From Bacteroidota bacterium (GTDB taxonomy: Bacteria; Bacteroidota; Bacteroidia; Chitinophagales; LD1): a stretch of 64,000 bases of DNA. Shown here piece by piece: positions 34,117 through 42,048 of the stretch. The position numbers and the translations under genes are program-made. Position 1 is the stretch's first letter, and each line of letters begins with the position of its first letter. The notes below the pieces were generated by a model. That model saw only the letters and a program-made list of their open reading frames with translations, was not told where the DNA came from and did not search any database. The stretch lies in NCBI GenBank assembly GCA_026391075.1, contig JAPLES010000006.1, positions 82,173 to 146,172 of the forward strand. Direction: 5' to 3'.

Positions 34117-35034
34117 CTATTTCACTCCCTTCAAAAAATCGCGAATGTCGAAATATGATTGCATGGAAATGGGGGCAACACCAGGCAAATTGAAAAAACC
34201 ATGGAACAAATTTTTGTACTCTTTGTAAACACCGCCATTGCCGCCAGCTTCTAATTGCTTGAAATATTTGTAGCCATCATCAACCAGCGGATCAAATTCG
34301 GCAGTGAGTATAAAAGCAGGAGCAAGGTTTGCAAAATCTGTTTCGTAACAAGGCGAAACAGCGGGATGGCATTGGTCTTCTTTGCGCGGAGTGTATTGGC
34401 TTTGAAACCAAAACATAGTTTCTTTCTCCAGCAAGTAGCCATGTCCCTTTCTGTCAATAGAAGGATTGTTCAACTTACCATCAATCCACGGATAAATTAA
34501 AACCTGCGCTTTAAGCGGCACGTTTTCTTTTTTGCAACAATGCGCCATGCAGGCAGAAAGATTTCCCCCTGCACTATCACCTGCCACAACTAAGTCATCA
34601 GGATTGCCGCCATAGATTGAAATGTTTTTCCGCACCCATTGAATGGCAGTAAAGGCATCGATATGCGAATGAGGGAAAGAAAATTCTGGAGCTAAACGAT
34701 AATCAACGGCTACCACAATGCAATTGTTGGTCTTGCATAATCTTCGACAAACATTATCGTGGCTCGTTAAACCATAAAGAACAAAACCGCCACCGTGGTA
34801 GTAAATGATAACGCGCTGATTGGCTGAGTCGTTGTTTTGATAAATGCGAATTGGAACGCCATCGGCATTTGCATCAGTAACTTTTTTTACCGCTACGTGC
34901 TTATCGAAAAGCAATGTGCCTAACCAGGCAGCACGTTCTGCCTTTTTGCGAAGCGATTCTATAGAATCATTTTCGGGGTCAATGGGTTTGCGCAACTTGC
35001 CGAAAAGCAAAACGAGTTTAATTTTCCAGTTCAT
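34117..35034 (-). CDS. Alpha/beta hydrolase, HSL-type esterase
   Basis: The hormone-sensitive-lipase family oxyanion motif HGGGF is present in VIIYYHGGGFVLYG, and the nucleophile elbow is GDSAGGN. EFDPLVDDGYKYFKQL carries the acid and NLFHGFFNLPG the His. At 305 residues with a short N-terminal cap it resembles bacterial acyl esterases such as Aes-like enzymes. The physiological substrate is unknown. The end of an R2 repeat lies about 50 bp upstream of the start. Confidence 0.88.
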   Translation of the reverse strand: MNWKIKLVLLFGKLRKPIDPENDSIESLRKKAERAAWLGTLLFDKHVAVKKVTDANADGVPIRIYQNNDSANQRVIIYYHGGGFVLYGLTSHDNVCRRLCKTNNCIVVAVDYRLAPEFSFPHSHIDAFTAIQWVRKNISIYGGNPDDLVVAGDSAGGNLSACMAHCCKKENVPLKAQVLIYPWIDGKLNNPSIDRKGHGYLLEKETMFWFQSQYTPRKEDQCHPAVSPCYETDFANLAPAFILTAEFDPLVDDGYKYFKQLEAGGNGGVYKEYKNLFHGFFNLPGVAPISMQSYFDIRDFLKGVK

Positions 35035-35081
35035 AGAAATGAAAGTAACAATTGGCTTTATTGAACCCAGAGTGTCGGCTG

Positions 35082-35122
35082 TTAAAGTCCTTCTCCTTTT
35101 GGAGAAGGATTTAGGATGAGGA
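35082..35122 (+). repeat. R2 repeat copy, AAAGTCCTTCTCC type
   Basis: AAAGTCCTTCTCC then TTTTGGAGAAGGATTTAGGATGAGG. CCTTCTCC and GGAGAAGG pair perfectly around TTTT. It is a variant of the copy at 24153-24190. It lies in the 222-bp gap between two divergent genes, which otherwise shows no gene. Confidence 0.6.
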
Positions 35123-35256
35123 TAAAAGAATGCCTTTGCTTAGCAGTCACTATTTTCAGCCGTCTATAATCGTAGAATGCACACAACATTATGTATATAC
35201 CTTACGTTAGATTATGGACAGCGTGTGAATAAGTTAGCGGTCGGTAAACTATTGCC

Positions 35257-36543
35257 ATGAAAACAAACCTGACATCTCTTTTCATTTTACTTTTTGTAGC
35301 CACGGTTTCTGCTCAGCAAAAGCAGGATATCATCAACTATGTGGAGCGATATAAGCAAGCGGCTATTGACGAAATGGTACGCTCGAAGGTGCCTGCCAGC
35401 ATTACCCTGGCACAAGGTATTCTCGAATCAAGCGCGGGCACTTCGGTGCTTTCAAAAAATTCGAATAATCATTTTGGTATTAAGTGCAAAGAAGAATGGA
35501 CAGGTGAAAAGTATTACCACGATGATGATCGCCCGCAAGAATGTTTCCGTGTGTATCAACATGCCGAAGCTTCGTATGCCGACCACTCCGATTTTTTATT
35601 GACCCGGCCGCGTTATGCGCCATTGTTTCAGTTGCCGGTTACAAGTTACAAGTATTGGGCTTATGGCTTAAAAGAAGCAGGCTATGCTACTAACCCAAAG
35701 TATGCACCTATGCTTATAGCTTACATAGAGGATTACAAATTGTATGAGTTCGATAAGGTTGGAGTAGCCATGATTGAAGAGAAGGAAAAGATGATGAAAC
35801 AACCCGAAGTAACCGAACCGTTACTGGCAAAAGCAGAATCAAGAATTGTGGTGACCGATGTGAAGAACAAAGAACATCATCACCAACTAATTACCGAAGC
35901 AAAAAGCGCAGAAGAAGGCCGACAGGAATTTGTGGTGAATGGCGTTCGTGCCATAAAAGCTATGGGAAATGAGGACCCTTTTAAAGTGGCTTACGAATAC
36001 AATATTGATTACTCCTACATCATGACTTTTAACGACCTGAACACAGGCGACCGTTTTAAAGAGGGGGAATTTGTTTTTTTGCAACCCAAAAAAATAAGAG
36101 GTAATGAGGCTACTTACCTTGTTTTAGCAGGAGAAAGTATGCGCGATGTATCACAAAAAACAGGTGTGAGACTGCGCGAGCTTTATGCAAAAAATTTGAT
36201 GAAAATGAATGAGCAAGCCTATGCCGGTGAGCCCCTTTCGTTACAGGAAAAGAAAACCGCGCCACCTCATGTGATGTCGTATGCGGAGTATTTGAAAGAG
36301 CAAACGCGTTTGACGCAAGCGCAAAATAAAATTCCTGCAAATTCAACGGCATCAAGCAATAACGATGTTCCTGCTTTGCCCGACAATCGAATTCAGTTGA
36401 ATGCACAATATCAAGTGCAACAAAGCGATACGCTTTATTCTATTGCCAGAAAGTTCAACACTTCGGTAGAAGCACTGAAACAAATAAACCAACTCGAAAG
36501 CACAGATGTAAAGGCGGGGCAAACGCTCGTTGTGAGCAAGTAG
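35257..36543 (+). CDS. Secreted glucosaminidase with two LysM-type domains
   Basis: A signal peptide (MKTNLTSLFILLFVATVSAQ) precedes a FlgJ-type glucosaminidase domain (about 25-165), with the catalytic Glu in ITLAQGILESSAG and the segment NNHFGIKCKEEW. Residues about 285-335 resemble a degenerate LysM, and the C-terminal YQVQQSDTLYSIARKFNTSV (about 383-428) is a clear LysM for peptidoglycan binding. A role in wall cleavage during growth or separation is expected. A terminator follows at 36577-36598. Confidence 0.9.
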   Translation: MKTNLTSLFILLFVATVSAQQKQDIINYVERYKQAAIDEMVRSKVPASITLAQGILESSAGTSVLSKNSNNHFGIKCKEEWTGEKYYHDDDRPQECFRVYQHAEASYADHSDFLLTRPRYAPLFQLPVTSYKYWAYGLKEAGYATNPKYAPMLIAYIEDYKLYEFDKVGVAMIEEKEKMMKQPEVTEPLLAKAESRIVVTDVKNKEHHHQLITEAKSAEEGRQEFVVNGVRAIKAMGNEDPFKVAYEYNIDYSYIMTFNDLNTGDRFKEGEFVFLQPKKIRGNEATYLVLAGESMRDVSQKTGVRLRELYAKNLMKMNEQAYAGEPLSLQEKKTAPPHVMSYAEYLKEQTRLTQAQNKIPANSTASSNNDVPALPDNRIQLNAQYQVQQSDTLYSIARKFNTSVEALKQINQLESTDVKAGQTLVVSK

Positions 36544-36576
36544 AGCAAAACCATTATTCGTTAATAGAACATAAAG

Positions 36577-36598
36577 AACCCTCCAAAGGGGTTTTTTA
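36577..36598 (+). terminator. Small intrinsic terminator
   Basis: AACCC (36577-36581) pairs with GGGTT (36589-36593) around TCCAAAG, followed by TTTT and ATTTTG. It closes the glucosaminidase transcript. The stem is short, so efficiency may be modest. Confidence 0.55.
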
Positions 36599-36650
36599 TT
36601 TTGAACCTTGTAAGGAGAATCTTCTTCTACCGACAAAACAAGAAACAAAT

Positions 36651-37322
36651 ATGCGCAACACTACTTCGGGATTTTTCTTCGCTCTTTTTATTTTGGCTTC
36701 GCTTAATTCGTGCGCGCAAAAAAATAACTCGGCAAAAAATTCTACTACAAAAAATAATTCAACTACTACTATGGATGCAAATGCAAAACTTGATACCATC
36801 ACCTTTGGTGGTGGATGTTTCTGGTGCACAGAAGCAATTTTTCAACGGCTCAACGGAGTTATATCGGTAGAGTCGGGGTATAGTGGTGGCAGAGTGAAAA
36901 ATCCTTCATACAAAGAAGTTTGCACAGGCACTACCGGTCATGCCGAGTGCACGCAGATTGTTTACGATGCCAATAAAATTCCGCTCGCAGAAATATTGCA
37001 AGTATTTTTTAAAACGCATGACCCCACAACCCTGAATAGACAAGGCGGTGATGAAGGCACACAATACCGCTCAGTAATTTTTTACAGAAACGATGAGCAA
37101 AAGAAAATTGCAACTGACATTAAGAACGGATTAGACAAAAGCGGTGCTTTCAACGAGCCGATTGTAACTGAAGTTACTGCCTTCGATGTTTTTTACAAAG
37201 CCGAAGACTATCACCAGAACTATTACAACCTGAATAAGGAAAAAAACTCTTACTGCACGTATGTAATAGTGCCTAAGGTAGAGAAGTTTGAAAAATACTT
37301 TGCAGACAAACTCAAGAAGTAA
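36651..37322 (+). CDS. msrA: Peptide-methionine (S)-S-oxide reductase, lipoprotein form
   Basis: MsrA reduces methionine sulfoxide in damaged proteins. GGCFWCTEAIF places the catalytic Cys at 56 and a second Cys at 59; GYSGGRVKNPSYKEVCTGTTGHAE and EDYHQNYY are standard. The first 21 residues end in LASLNSC, a lipobox, followed by a Ser/Asn/Thr-rich spacer, so the enzyme is probably attached to a membrane outside the cytoplasm. The usual MsrB partner is not adjacent. Confidence 0.93.
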   Translation: MRNTTSGFFFALFILASLNSCAQKNNSAKNSTTKNNSTTTMDANAKLDTITFGGGCFWCTEAIFQRLNGVISVESGYSGGRVKNPSYKEVCTGTTGHAECTQIVYDANKIPLAEILQVFFKTHDPTTLNRQGGDEGTQYRSVIFYRNDEQKKIATDIKNGLDKSGAFNEPIVTEVTAFDVFYKAEDYHQNYYNLNKEKNSYCTYVIVPKVEKFEKYFADKLKK

Positions 37323-37332
37323 ATAGCAGCCG

Positions 37333-37383
37333 GTAGATAGTAATTAGACCGAACTGATTTTGTCTAACTACTATCTACTTTTT
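37333..37383 (+). terminator. Long-stem terminator after msrA
   Basis: GTAGATAGTAATTAGAC (37333-37349) pairs with GTCTAACTACTATCTAC (37362-37378) over 17 positions with one G-T-like mismatch, loop CGAACTGATTTT, followed by five T. The arms are an AT-rich TAGATAG/CTATCTA type also seen near the VWA genes. Confidence 0.75.
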
Positions 37384-37424
37384 ACTTACTACATAATTTT
37401 TCATATTTGGCGAAACCAAGATGA

Positions 37425-37967
37425 ATGGAAAAGCTCGTTAGGCTTCACGATAAAAATTTCAGATTATATAAAAGCGAAAGTGAAATACTTTCGGCTGTAC
37501 GCGATGTGGCGCATCAAATCAATGAAGACTATATTGGCAAAAGACCGCTGCTGGTTCCTATTCTAAACGGGTCATTCATGTTTGCGAGCGACTTGATTAA
37601 GGAGTTGATGCTCGACTGCGAACTCAGTTTTGTAAAAGCAGTTTCATATCAGGGCACCCAGTCAAACGGAAGTTTGAACACCCTCATTGGCTTGAACGAA
37701 AATATTGAAGGCCGACACATCATCATTATTGAAGACATTGTAGATACCGGTCATACTCTTTCTAAAATTCTTCCGGTGTTTCAGGAAAAAAATCCGGCTT
37801 CTATCAAAATTGCTTCACTGCTTTTTAAACCCAACGCCCTCCAAGTGCCTATGAAAATTGATTATGTGGGCATGGAAATTCCAAACGAATTTATTGTAGG
37901 CTATGGTTTAGACTATGATGGATTGGGCAGAAACCTAAGAGACATTTATCAGGTGTACGAAGAATAA
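37425..37967 (+). CDS. hpt: Hypoxanthine phosphoribosyltransferase
   Basis: It salvages hypoxanthine (and possibly guanine) with PRPP. The PRPP-binding signature IIIIEDIVDTGHTL is complete. VPILNGSFMFASDLIKEL is the N-terminal conserved stretch, and DYVGMEIPNEFIVGYGLDYDGLGRN the C-terminal base-binding region. At 180 residues it is standard. A short CCCC-TAAA-GGGG inverted repeat just after the stop has no T tract. Confidence 0.94.
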   Translation: MEKLVRLHDKNFRLYKSESEILSAVRDVAHQINEDYIGKRPLLVPILNGSFMFASDLIKELMLDCELSFVKAVSYQGTQSNGSLNTLIGLNENIEGRHIIIIEDIVDTGHTLSKILPVFQEKNPASIKIASLLFKPNALQVPMKIDYVGMEIPNEFIVGYGLDYDGLGRNLRDIYQVYEE

Positions 37968-37993
37968 AACCCCTAAAGGGGATTTCAATACAG

Positions 37994-39205
37994 TTGAAAA
38001 ACATTATCATCATAGGCGGGGGCGCAGCGGGGTTTTTTGCCGCTATTAACTGTGCGCAGAAAAATCCTGACTACAAAGTTACCATCCTCGAAAAATCTTC
38101 TTCGGTTTTAAACAAAGTAAAAATTAGCGGTGGCGGAAGGTGTAATGTTACGCATGCCTGTTTCGATGCTAAAGAATTAGCGAAGCATTATCCACGAGGC
38201 GAAAAACAATTGCTTGGTGCGTTTACCAAATTCAATCCTTCGCATACCCTAGATTGGTTTGAGCAGCGGGGTGTAGAAATTAAAAAAGAAGAGGACGGAA
38301 GAATGTTTCCGGTTTCTGATTCCAGCCAAACAATTATTGATTGCTTTTTGAGCGAAGCGAAAAAAGCAGGTGTAGTGGTAAAAATGCAAACAGGGGTAGA
38401 GAAATTACAAATTACGAATCACAAATTACTAGTTAATACAAGCACCAACGAAACGCTCGAAGCAGATGCCGTTATCATTACCACGGGTTCATCGCACAAC
38501 GTTTGGAAAATGCTGGAAACGCTCGGTCACAAAATAGTTCAACCCGTGCCTTCGCTTTTTACTTTCAATATTAATGACGAAAGAATTAAAGGCTTGCAAG
38601 GTTTAGCGGTTCAAGAGGCAGTGGTCAAAATCTGTAATTCAAAATCAGCATTCAGTATTCCTCCTTCAGCATTATTAATAACGCACACGGGTATGAGTGG
38701 TCCTGCTATTCTTCGACTAAGTGCATGGGGTGCGCGCGAACTTGCGGTAGTTAATCATCAATTTGAAATTGAAGTAAACTGGGTGAACAAAGATTTGAAT
38801 GCGGTGAAAGAAACATTCAAACTCTTTCGTCAAAATCATCCAAAGAAAAACGTTGCTGTAAATCCTTTGTTCGGTATTCCAAAAAGACTATGGGAGAGAA
38901 TTACAACCCGCAACCCGCAACCCGTAACCTTAAACTATGCTGATTTATCGAATCAACAGATTGAATTTATTGCCCACGAACTAAGTTCAGCTACTTATAA
39001 AGTAAGCGGAAAAAGTACTTTTAAGGATGAATTTGTAACTGCCGGGGGAGTAGATTTGGCAGAGATTGATTTTAGAACCATGCAAAGCAAAATTGTTCCC
39101 AACCTTTATTTTGCGGGCGAAGTTCTTGATGTTGACGCTATTACGGGGGGCTTTAACTTTCAAGCCGCCTGGACCACTGCATTCATAGCATCACAGACTA
39201 TTTGA
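37994..39205 (+). CDS. BaiN/HI0933-type FAD-dependent oxidoreductase
   Basis: A Rossmann FAD-binding start (IIIIGGGAAGFFAAINCA), KISGGGRCNVTH, ITTGSSHN, THTGMSGPAILRLSAWGAREL and the C-terminal VTAGGVDLAEID and GEVLDVDAITGGFNFQAAWTTAF define the HI0933-like/BaiN family. Some members reduce bile-acid rings; most have unknown substrates. The start is TTG at 37994 (27 bp after hpt), the first codon in frame before the Rossmann start. At 403 residues it is of normal length. Confidence 0.9.
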   Translation: MKNIIIIGGGAAGFFAAINCAQKNPDYKVTILEKSSSVLNKVKISGGGRCNVTHACFDAKELAKHYPRGEKQLLGAFTKFNPSHTLDWFEQRGVEIKKEEDGRMFPVSDSSQTIIDCFLSEAKKAGVVVKMQTGVEKLQITNHKLLVNTSTNETLEADAVIITTGSSHNVWKMLETLGHKIVQPVPSLFTFNINDERIKGLQGLAVQEAVVKICNSKSAFSIPPSALLITHTGMSGPAILRLSAWGARELAVVNHQFEIEVNWVNKDLNAVKETFKLFRQNHPKKNVAVNPLFGIPKRLWERITTRNPQPVTLNYADLSNQQIEFIAHELSSATYKVSGKSTFKDEFVTAGGVDLAEIDFRTMQSKIVPNLYFAGEVLDVDAITGGFNFQAAWTTAFIASQTI

Positions 39206-39238
39206 CACGCGTGGAAAAGTGCAAACGCTCACCTGCTG

Positions 39239-39260
39239 TTCGGGATAGTTTTGTCCCGAA
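39239..39260 (+). promoter_or_regulatory. Inverted repeat enclosing a -7 element before the small glucosaminidase gene
   Basis: TTCGGGA (39239-39245), TAGTTTTG (39246-39253), TCCCGAA (39254-39260). The 8-nt spacer is a perfect TAnnTTTG -7 element, and the right arm ends with the A of the ATG. No clear TTTG lies 19 nt upstream. The arms could bind a dimeric regulator, or the whole could be an R4-like repeat by chance. Confidence 0.35.
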
Positions 39261-39664
39261 TGAAAACTAGTTTTACTAAAAAGTTTCTACGAGCTGTAAT
39301 ACTTTCGACTGCCGTTTTAAGTGGTGTTACCGCACAAGCGCAGTTTAGAGATAGTGTGTATTCGTATATAGTTTCCTGCGGTATTCAACACCCTGCTATT
39401 GTTATGCAGCAAGTGATGCTTGAAACCGGAAGGTTGGCAACTCCTTACTTGATGAAGCGCAACAATCTTTTTGCATTTCGAATTACCGAAGAATACATGC
39501 ATTTCGAAACTTGGAAACAATCAGTTGAATATTACAAACGCTGGCAAGACCGCCACTACAAAAATCCTACAGAAGATTACTATTCGTTTCTTCAACGAAT
39601 AAAATATTCGGGCTCGGCAGATTACGTGAGTGTGCTGAAGCGAGTAAGTATTAAAAAGGATTAG
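39260..39664 (+). CDS. Small secreted glucosaminidase-domain protein
   Basis: After a signal peptide (MKTSFTKKFLRAVILSTAVL to QAQ) comes a compact FlgJ/glucosaminidase-like domain: HPAIVMQQVMLETGRLATPY with a Glu in the catalytic position, KRNNLFAFRI in place of NNLFGIK, and YYSFLQRIKYSGSADYVSVLKR. At about 134 residues it is a minimal version without LysM. The Ala replacing Gly in LFAF is notable. The start is the ATG at 39260, not TTG at 39251. Confidence 0.8.
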   Translation: MKTSFTKKFLRAVILSTAVLSGVTAQAQFRDSVYSYIVSCGIQHPAIVMQQVMLETGRLATPYLMKRNNLFAFRITEEYMHFETWKQSVEYYKRWQDRHYKNPTEDYYSFLQRIKYSGSADYVSVLKRVSIKKD

Positions 39665-39675
39665 GAAGTTAGCAG

Positions 39676-40179
39676 CTACTTTTTTCTTCGTACAAATAAA
39701 TTTACGCTGAATATTTTTGGAGCGAGATTGACTACCGCTACAGTTAATATCAAATCTCTGCATTCGATTTTTGTTTCAATAAGCTCATGGAAAAAAACCG
39801 TAGTTGAATCATCGCCTTTGGTTTCGTGCCATTTGTTCCATTGCAAAGAATCAAGACAAAAGCCAACCGAAGTTTTTAGTTCATCCATTTTTTTAATTGC
39901 GGAAAGTGAATCGAGATTTTCATTTGTTTTGCCTACAAAGCGATGGTCCTTATCGACATAAGTAATAGGAAACAAATCGAGTTTAATACTGTAACCAGGA
40001 ACGGGAAGAAAAGGACTTTGTTTCACCATTGTTCCATCGTAAGAATCAAAATTGTCTTGCCTGCCTAGTTCAAAAACCTTGTTTAGGTTTTTGCAAATAG
40101 ATTCTTGTGGTGTTAAATGCGTTTGTGCTGAAGCGTTAAACAAGAGCAAAACACAAAGACAGGGAAAAAAATATTTCAT
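39676..40179 (-). CDS. Secreted hypothetical protein, 167 aa
   Basis: The signal peptide is MKYFFPCLCVLLLFNASAQ. The mature 148 residues include two Cys (SICKNL, VGFCLDSL) that may form a disulfide, a mixed alpha/beta pattern and no known motif. A TTG-N20-CAACTTCG promoter-like pair lies directly upstream (40184-40215), placing the predicted start at or near the ATG. I do not recognise the family. Confidence 0.6.
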   Translation of the reverse strand: MKYFFPCLCVLLLFNASAQTHLTPQESICKNLNKVFELGRQDNFDSYDGTMVKQSPFLPVPGYSIKLDLFPITYVDKDHRFVGKTNENLDSLSAIKKMDELKTSVGFCLDSLQWNKWHETKGDDSTTVFFHELIETKIECRDLILTVAVVNLAPKIFSVNLFVRRKK

Positions 40180-40183
40180 GTTT

Positions 40184-40215
40184 CGAAGTTGAAAGATTCA
40201 GCGGAATTTAGCAAT
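40184..40215 (-). promoter_or_regulatory. Promoter-like element of the 167-aa protein gene
   Basis: On the minus strand ATTG (40215-40212) is followed after 20 nt by CAACTTCG (40191-40184), one mismatch from TAnnTTCG. Only four bases separate it from the ATG at 40179, so a leaderless transcript is predicted. Confidence 0.35.
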
Positions 40216-40276
40216 GCATTAGGAGAAAATAACAGGAGCTATTTGCAGAATGTTCAACAGTTACAGTTCTGTTTTT

Positions 40277-41911
40277 TCAAAATGCAAAAACATATTTCCC
40301 CTGCTCATCTTTATAAACGTAATTGACCACGCGTGGCCAAAGTGGTTTGATGAGTTCGTTTTCCCAATCATCTAAATTTTTCAGAAGTTCATTAGCTACT
40401 TCGGGTTTTGCCGAGTAGAGATTATGTTGCTCGGTGCTATCGGTTTTTAGATTGTATAACTGATTGACGTTGTCAAATTCATTTACTATCAATTTCCAAT
40501 CTCCTTTGCGAACAGCTTTGTTGAAATCACTTCGCCAAAAAAGTTCTTCGTGCGGGGCAGATTTTTTTTCATGATTCGCATAAGGAATCAAATTCACCCC
40601 GTCAAATTTTCTATCAGTCGGTAAATCAATTCCAATTGCAGAAGCCACTGTTGCAAAAATGTCGAGCGAAATAACCGGCTCTTTAAAAACAGTTCCTGCA
40701 TTTATTTTTCCTTTCCACTTCATCATAAAAGGAATTTTAATTCCGCCTTCAAAGTTCGTGAGTTTGCCACCGCGGTAAGGAGTATTATCGGTTGTGCCGT
40801 TGTAAATCGCGCCACCGTTATCGCTCAAAAAAACAACGATGGTATTTTCTGCCATGCCCAAACTGTCAAGGTGTTGCATCAGCCGCCCAACCTGGTCATC
40901 AAGGTTTTTAATCATAGCAGCATAGATGCGTTTCACAGGGTCTTTGATGTGTGCAAGCTGCGCGTAGTATTTTTTAGGAACCTGTAAAGGCGCGTGTGGC
41001 GCGTTGTAAGGCAAATACAAAAAGAAAGGATTGCGCGCGTTCTTATCTACAAACGAAATGGCTTCGTCAGTCAACTTATCGGTGAGGTATTTATCTTCCT
41101 GCGCGCACTCACTGCAATTGCGCAAAATGGCGCAGTTGCCCGTTCGCCCCACAGCTGTTTTCCATTCGTGAACATCCATATAATCTTCTTTCACGCGCTT
41201 ACTCACAATGGTGGTGTCGCGCTCATCAGCATACATCGTAAACGCTTCGTAAAAGCCATATTGCTCATCGAAACCACGCGCACATGGTTGTGCAAAATCA
41301 GCCGCGCCCAAATGCCATTTGCCAATAATGGCGGTGGAATAATCATACTTTTTCAGCAACTCCGCCAATGTAATTTCAGAAGGGGGAAGACCTTGACGCA
41401 ATCTATCTTCGGTGCTAGGAACTTCTTTTGATTTAAGCGGAGTAAGCGGACGAAACCTTGGCAATGTTTTAAAACCGAAATACTCCAACATGTTTTTTAA
41501 GTACCGATGATTAGGCTGAAACTCGTGACCAAAACGCTGCTGATATCTACCGGTCAAAATTCCTGCACGAGATGGCGAACAAACAGGAGAAGAAATATAT
41601 CCTTCCATAAAAGTTGCGCCTTCTTTGCCTATGGCATCAATGTTTGGAGTAGAAACCATTTTGTTTCCATACAGCGAAATATCAGTTTGCCCCAAATCAT
41701 CGGCAAGAATTAAAATAATGTTCGGGCGATTATGTTTTGAGAGGTCGCTGACTTTTTCTTCGAGAAATTTTTTCTTGCCAGCAATCAGTTTTTCATCGAA
41801 ATAAATTTTGAATTTATCGCTGGTAGTGGTACGCAACAAAAAAGCAGAGCAGACAAATACCATTGCCGCTGCACCAAACACAACACCTATTTTTTTGTGG
41901 ACAGTCATCAC
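40277..41911 (-). CDS. Secreted sulfatase, type I Cys form
   Basis: NRPNIILILADDLGQTDISLYG carries the metal-binding Asp pair and SSPVCSPSRAGILTGR (Cys111) the CxPSR signature converted to formylglycine by a maturase. GKWHLG, FLSDNGG and the C-terminal NLKTDSTEQHNL tail complete the family. At 544 residues with an N-terminal hydrophobic segment it is exported or membrane-anchored. It resembles arylsulfatase A-like enzymes; the sulfated substrate is unknown. No anSME maturase or SusCD pair is in the window. Confidence 0.92.
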   Translation of the reverse strand: MMTVHKKIGVVFGAAAMVFVCSAFLLRTTTSDKFKIYFDEKLIAGKKKFLEEKVSDLSKHNRPNIILILADDLGQTDISLYGNKMVSTPNIDAIGKEGATFMEGYISSPVCSPSRAGILTGRYQQRFGHEFQPNHRYLKNMLEYFGFKTLPRFRPLTPLKSKEVPSTEDRLRQGLPPSEITLAELLKKYDYSTAIIGKWHLGAADFAQPCARGFDEQYGFYEAFTMYADERDTTIVSKRVKEDYMDVHEWKTAVGRTGNCAILRNCSECAQEDKYLTDKLTDEAISFVDKNARNPFFLYLPYNAPHAPLQVPKKYYAQLAHIKDPVKRIYAAMIKNLDDQVGRLMQHLDSLGMAENTIVVFLSDNGGAIYNGTTDNTPYRGGKLTNFEGGIKIPFMMKWKGKINAGTVFKEPVISLDIFATVASAIGIDLPTDRKFDGVNLIPYANHEKKSAPHEELFWRSDFNKAVRKGDWKLIVNEFDNVNQLYNLKTDSTEQHNLYSAKPEVANELLKNLDDWENELIKPLWPRVVNYVYKDEQGKYVFAF

Positions 41912-42007
41912 ACGATAATACTATAAGTTGTGTAAATGAACTTGGCGGTCTTCCAATAAACTCATTTACATTCCGTTTAGAAACAGACCATGTATTCCAT
42001 CTTCAAT

Positions 42008-42048
42008 CATCAATCTTCCCCCGCTAAAGAAGGCGGGATGAAACAAAT
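42008..42048 (+). repeat. R3 repeat copy supplying the VWA start codon
   Basis: CCCCCGCTAAAGAAGGCGGG then ATGAAACAAAT. CCCCGC/GCGGG arms pair around TAAAGAAG. The core GGGATGAAACAAAT (42035-42048) is identical to the copy at 33566-33579. The ATG in it (42038) is the best start of the VWA gene. Confidence 0.6.

Noticed and set aside
37968-37983. A terminator after hpt (CCCC-TAAA-GGGG)
   Set aside because: The stem is only 4 bp and no T tract follows on either strand.
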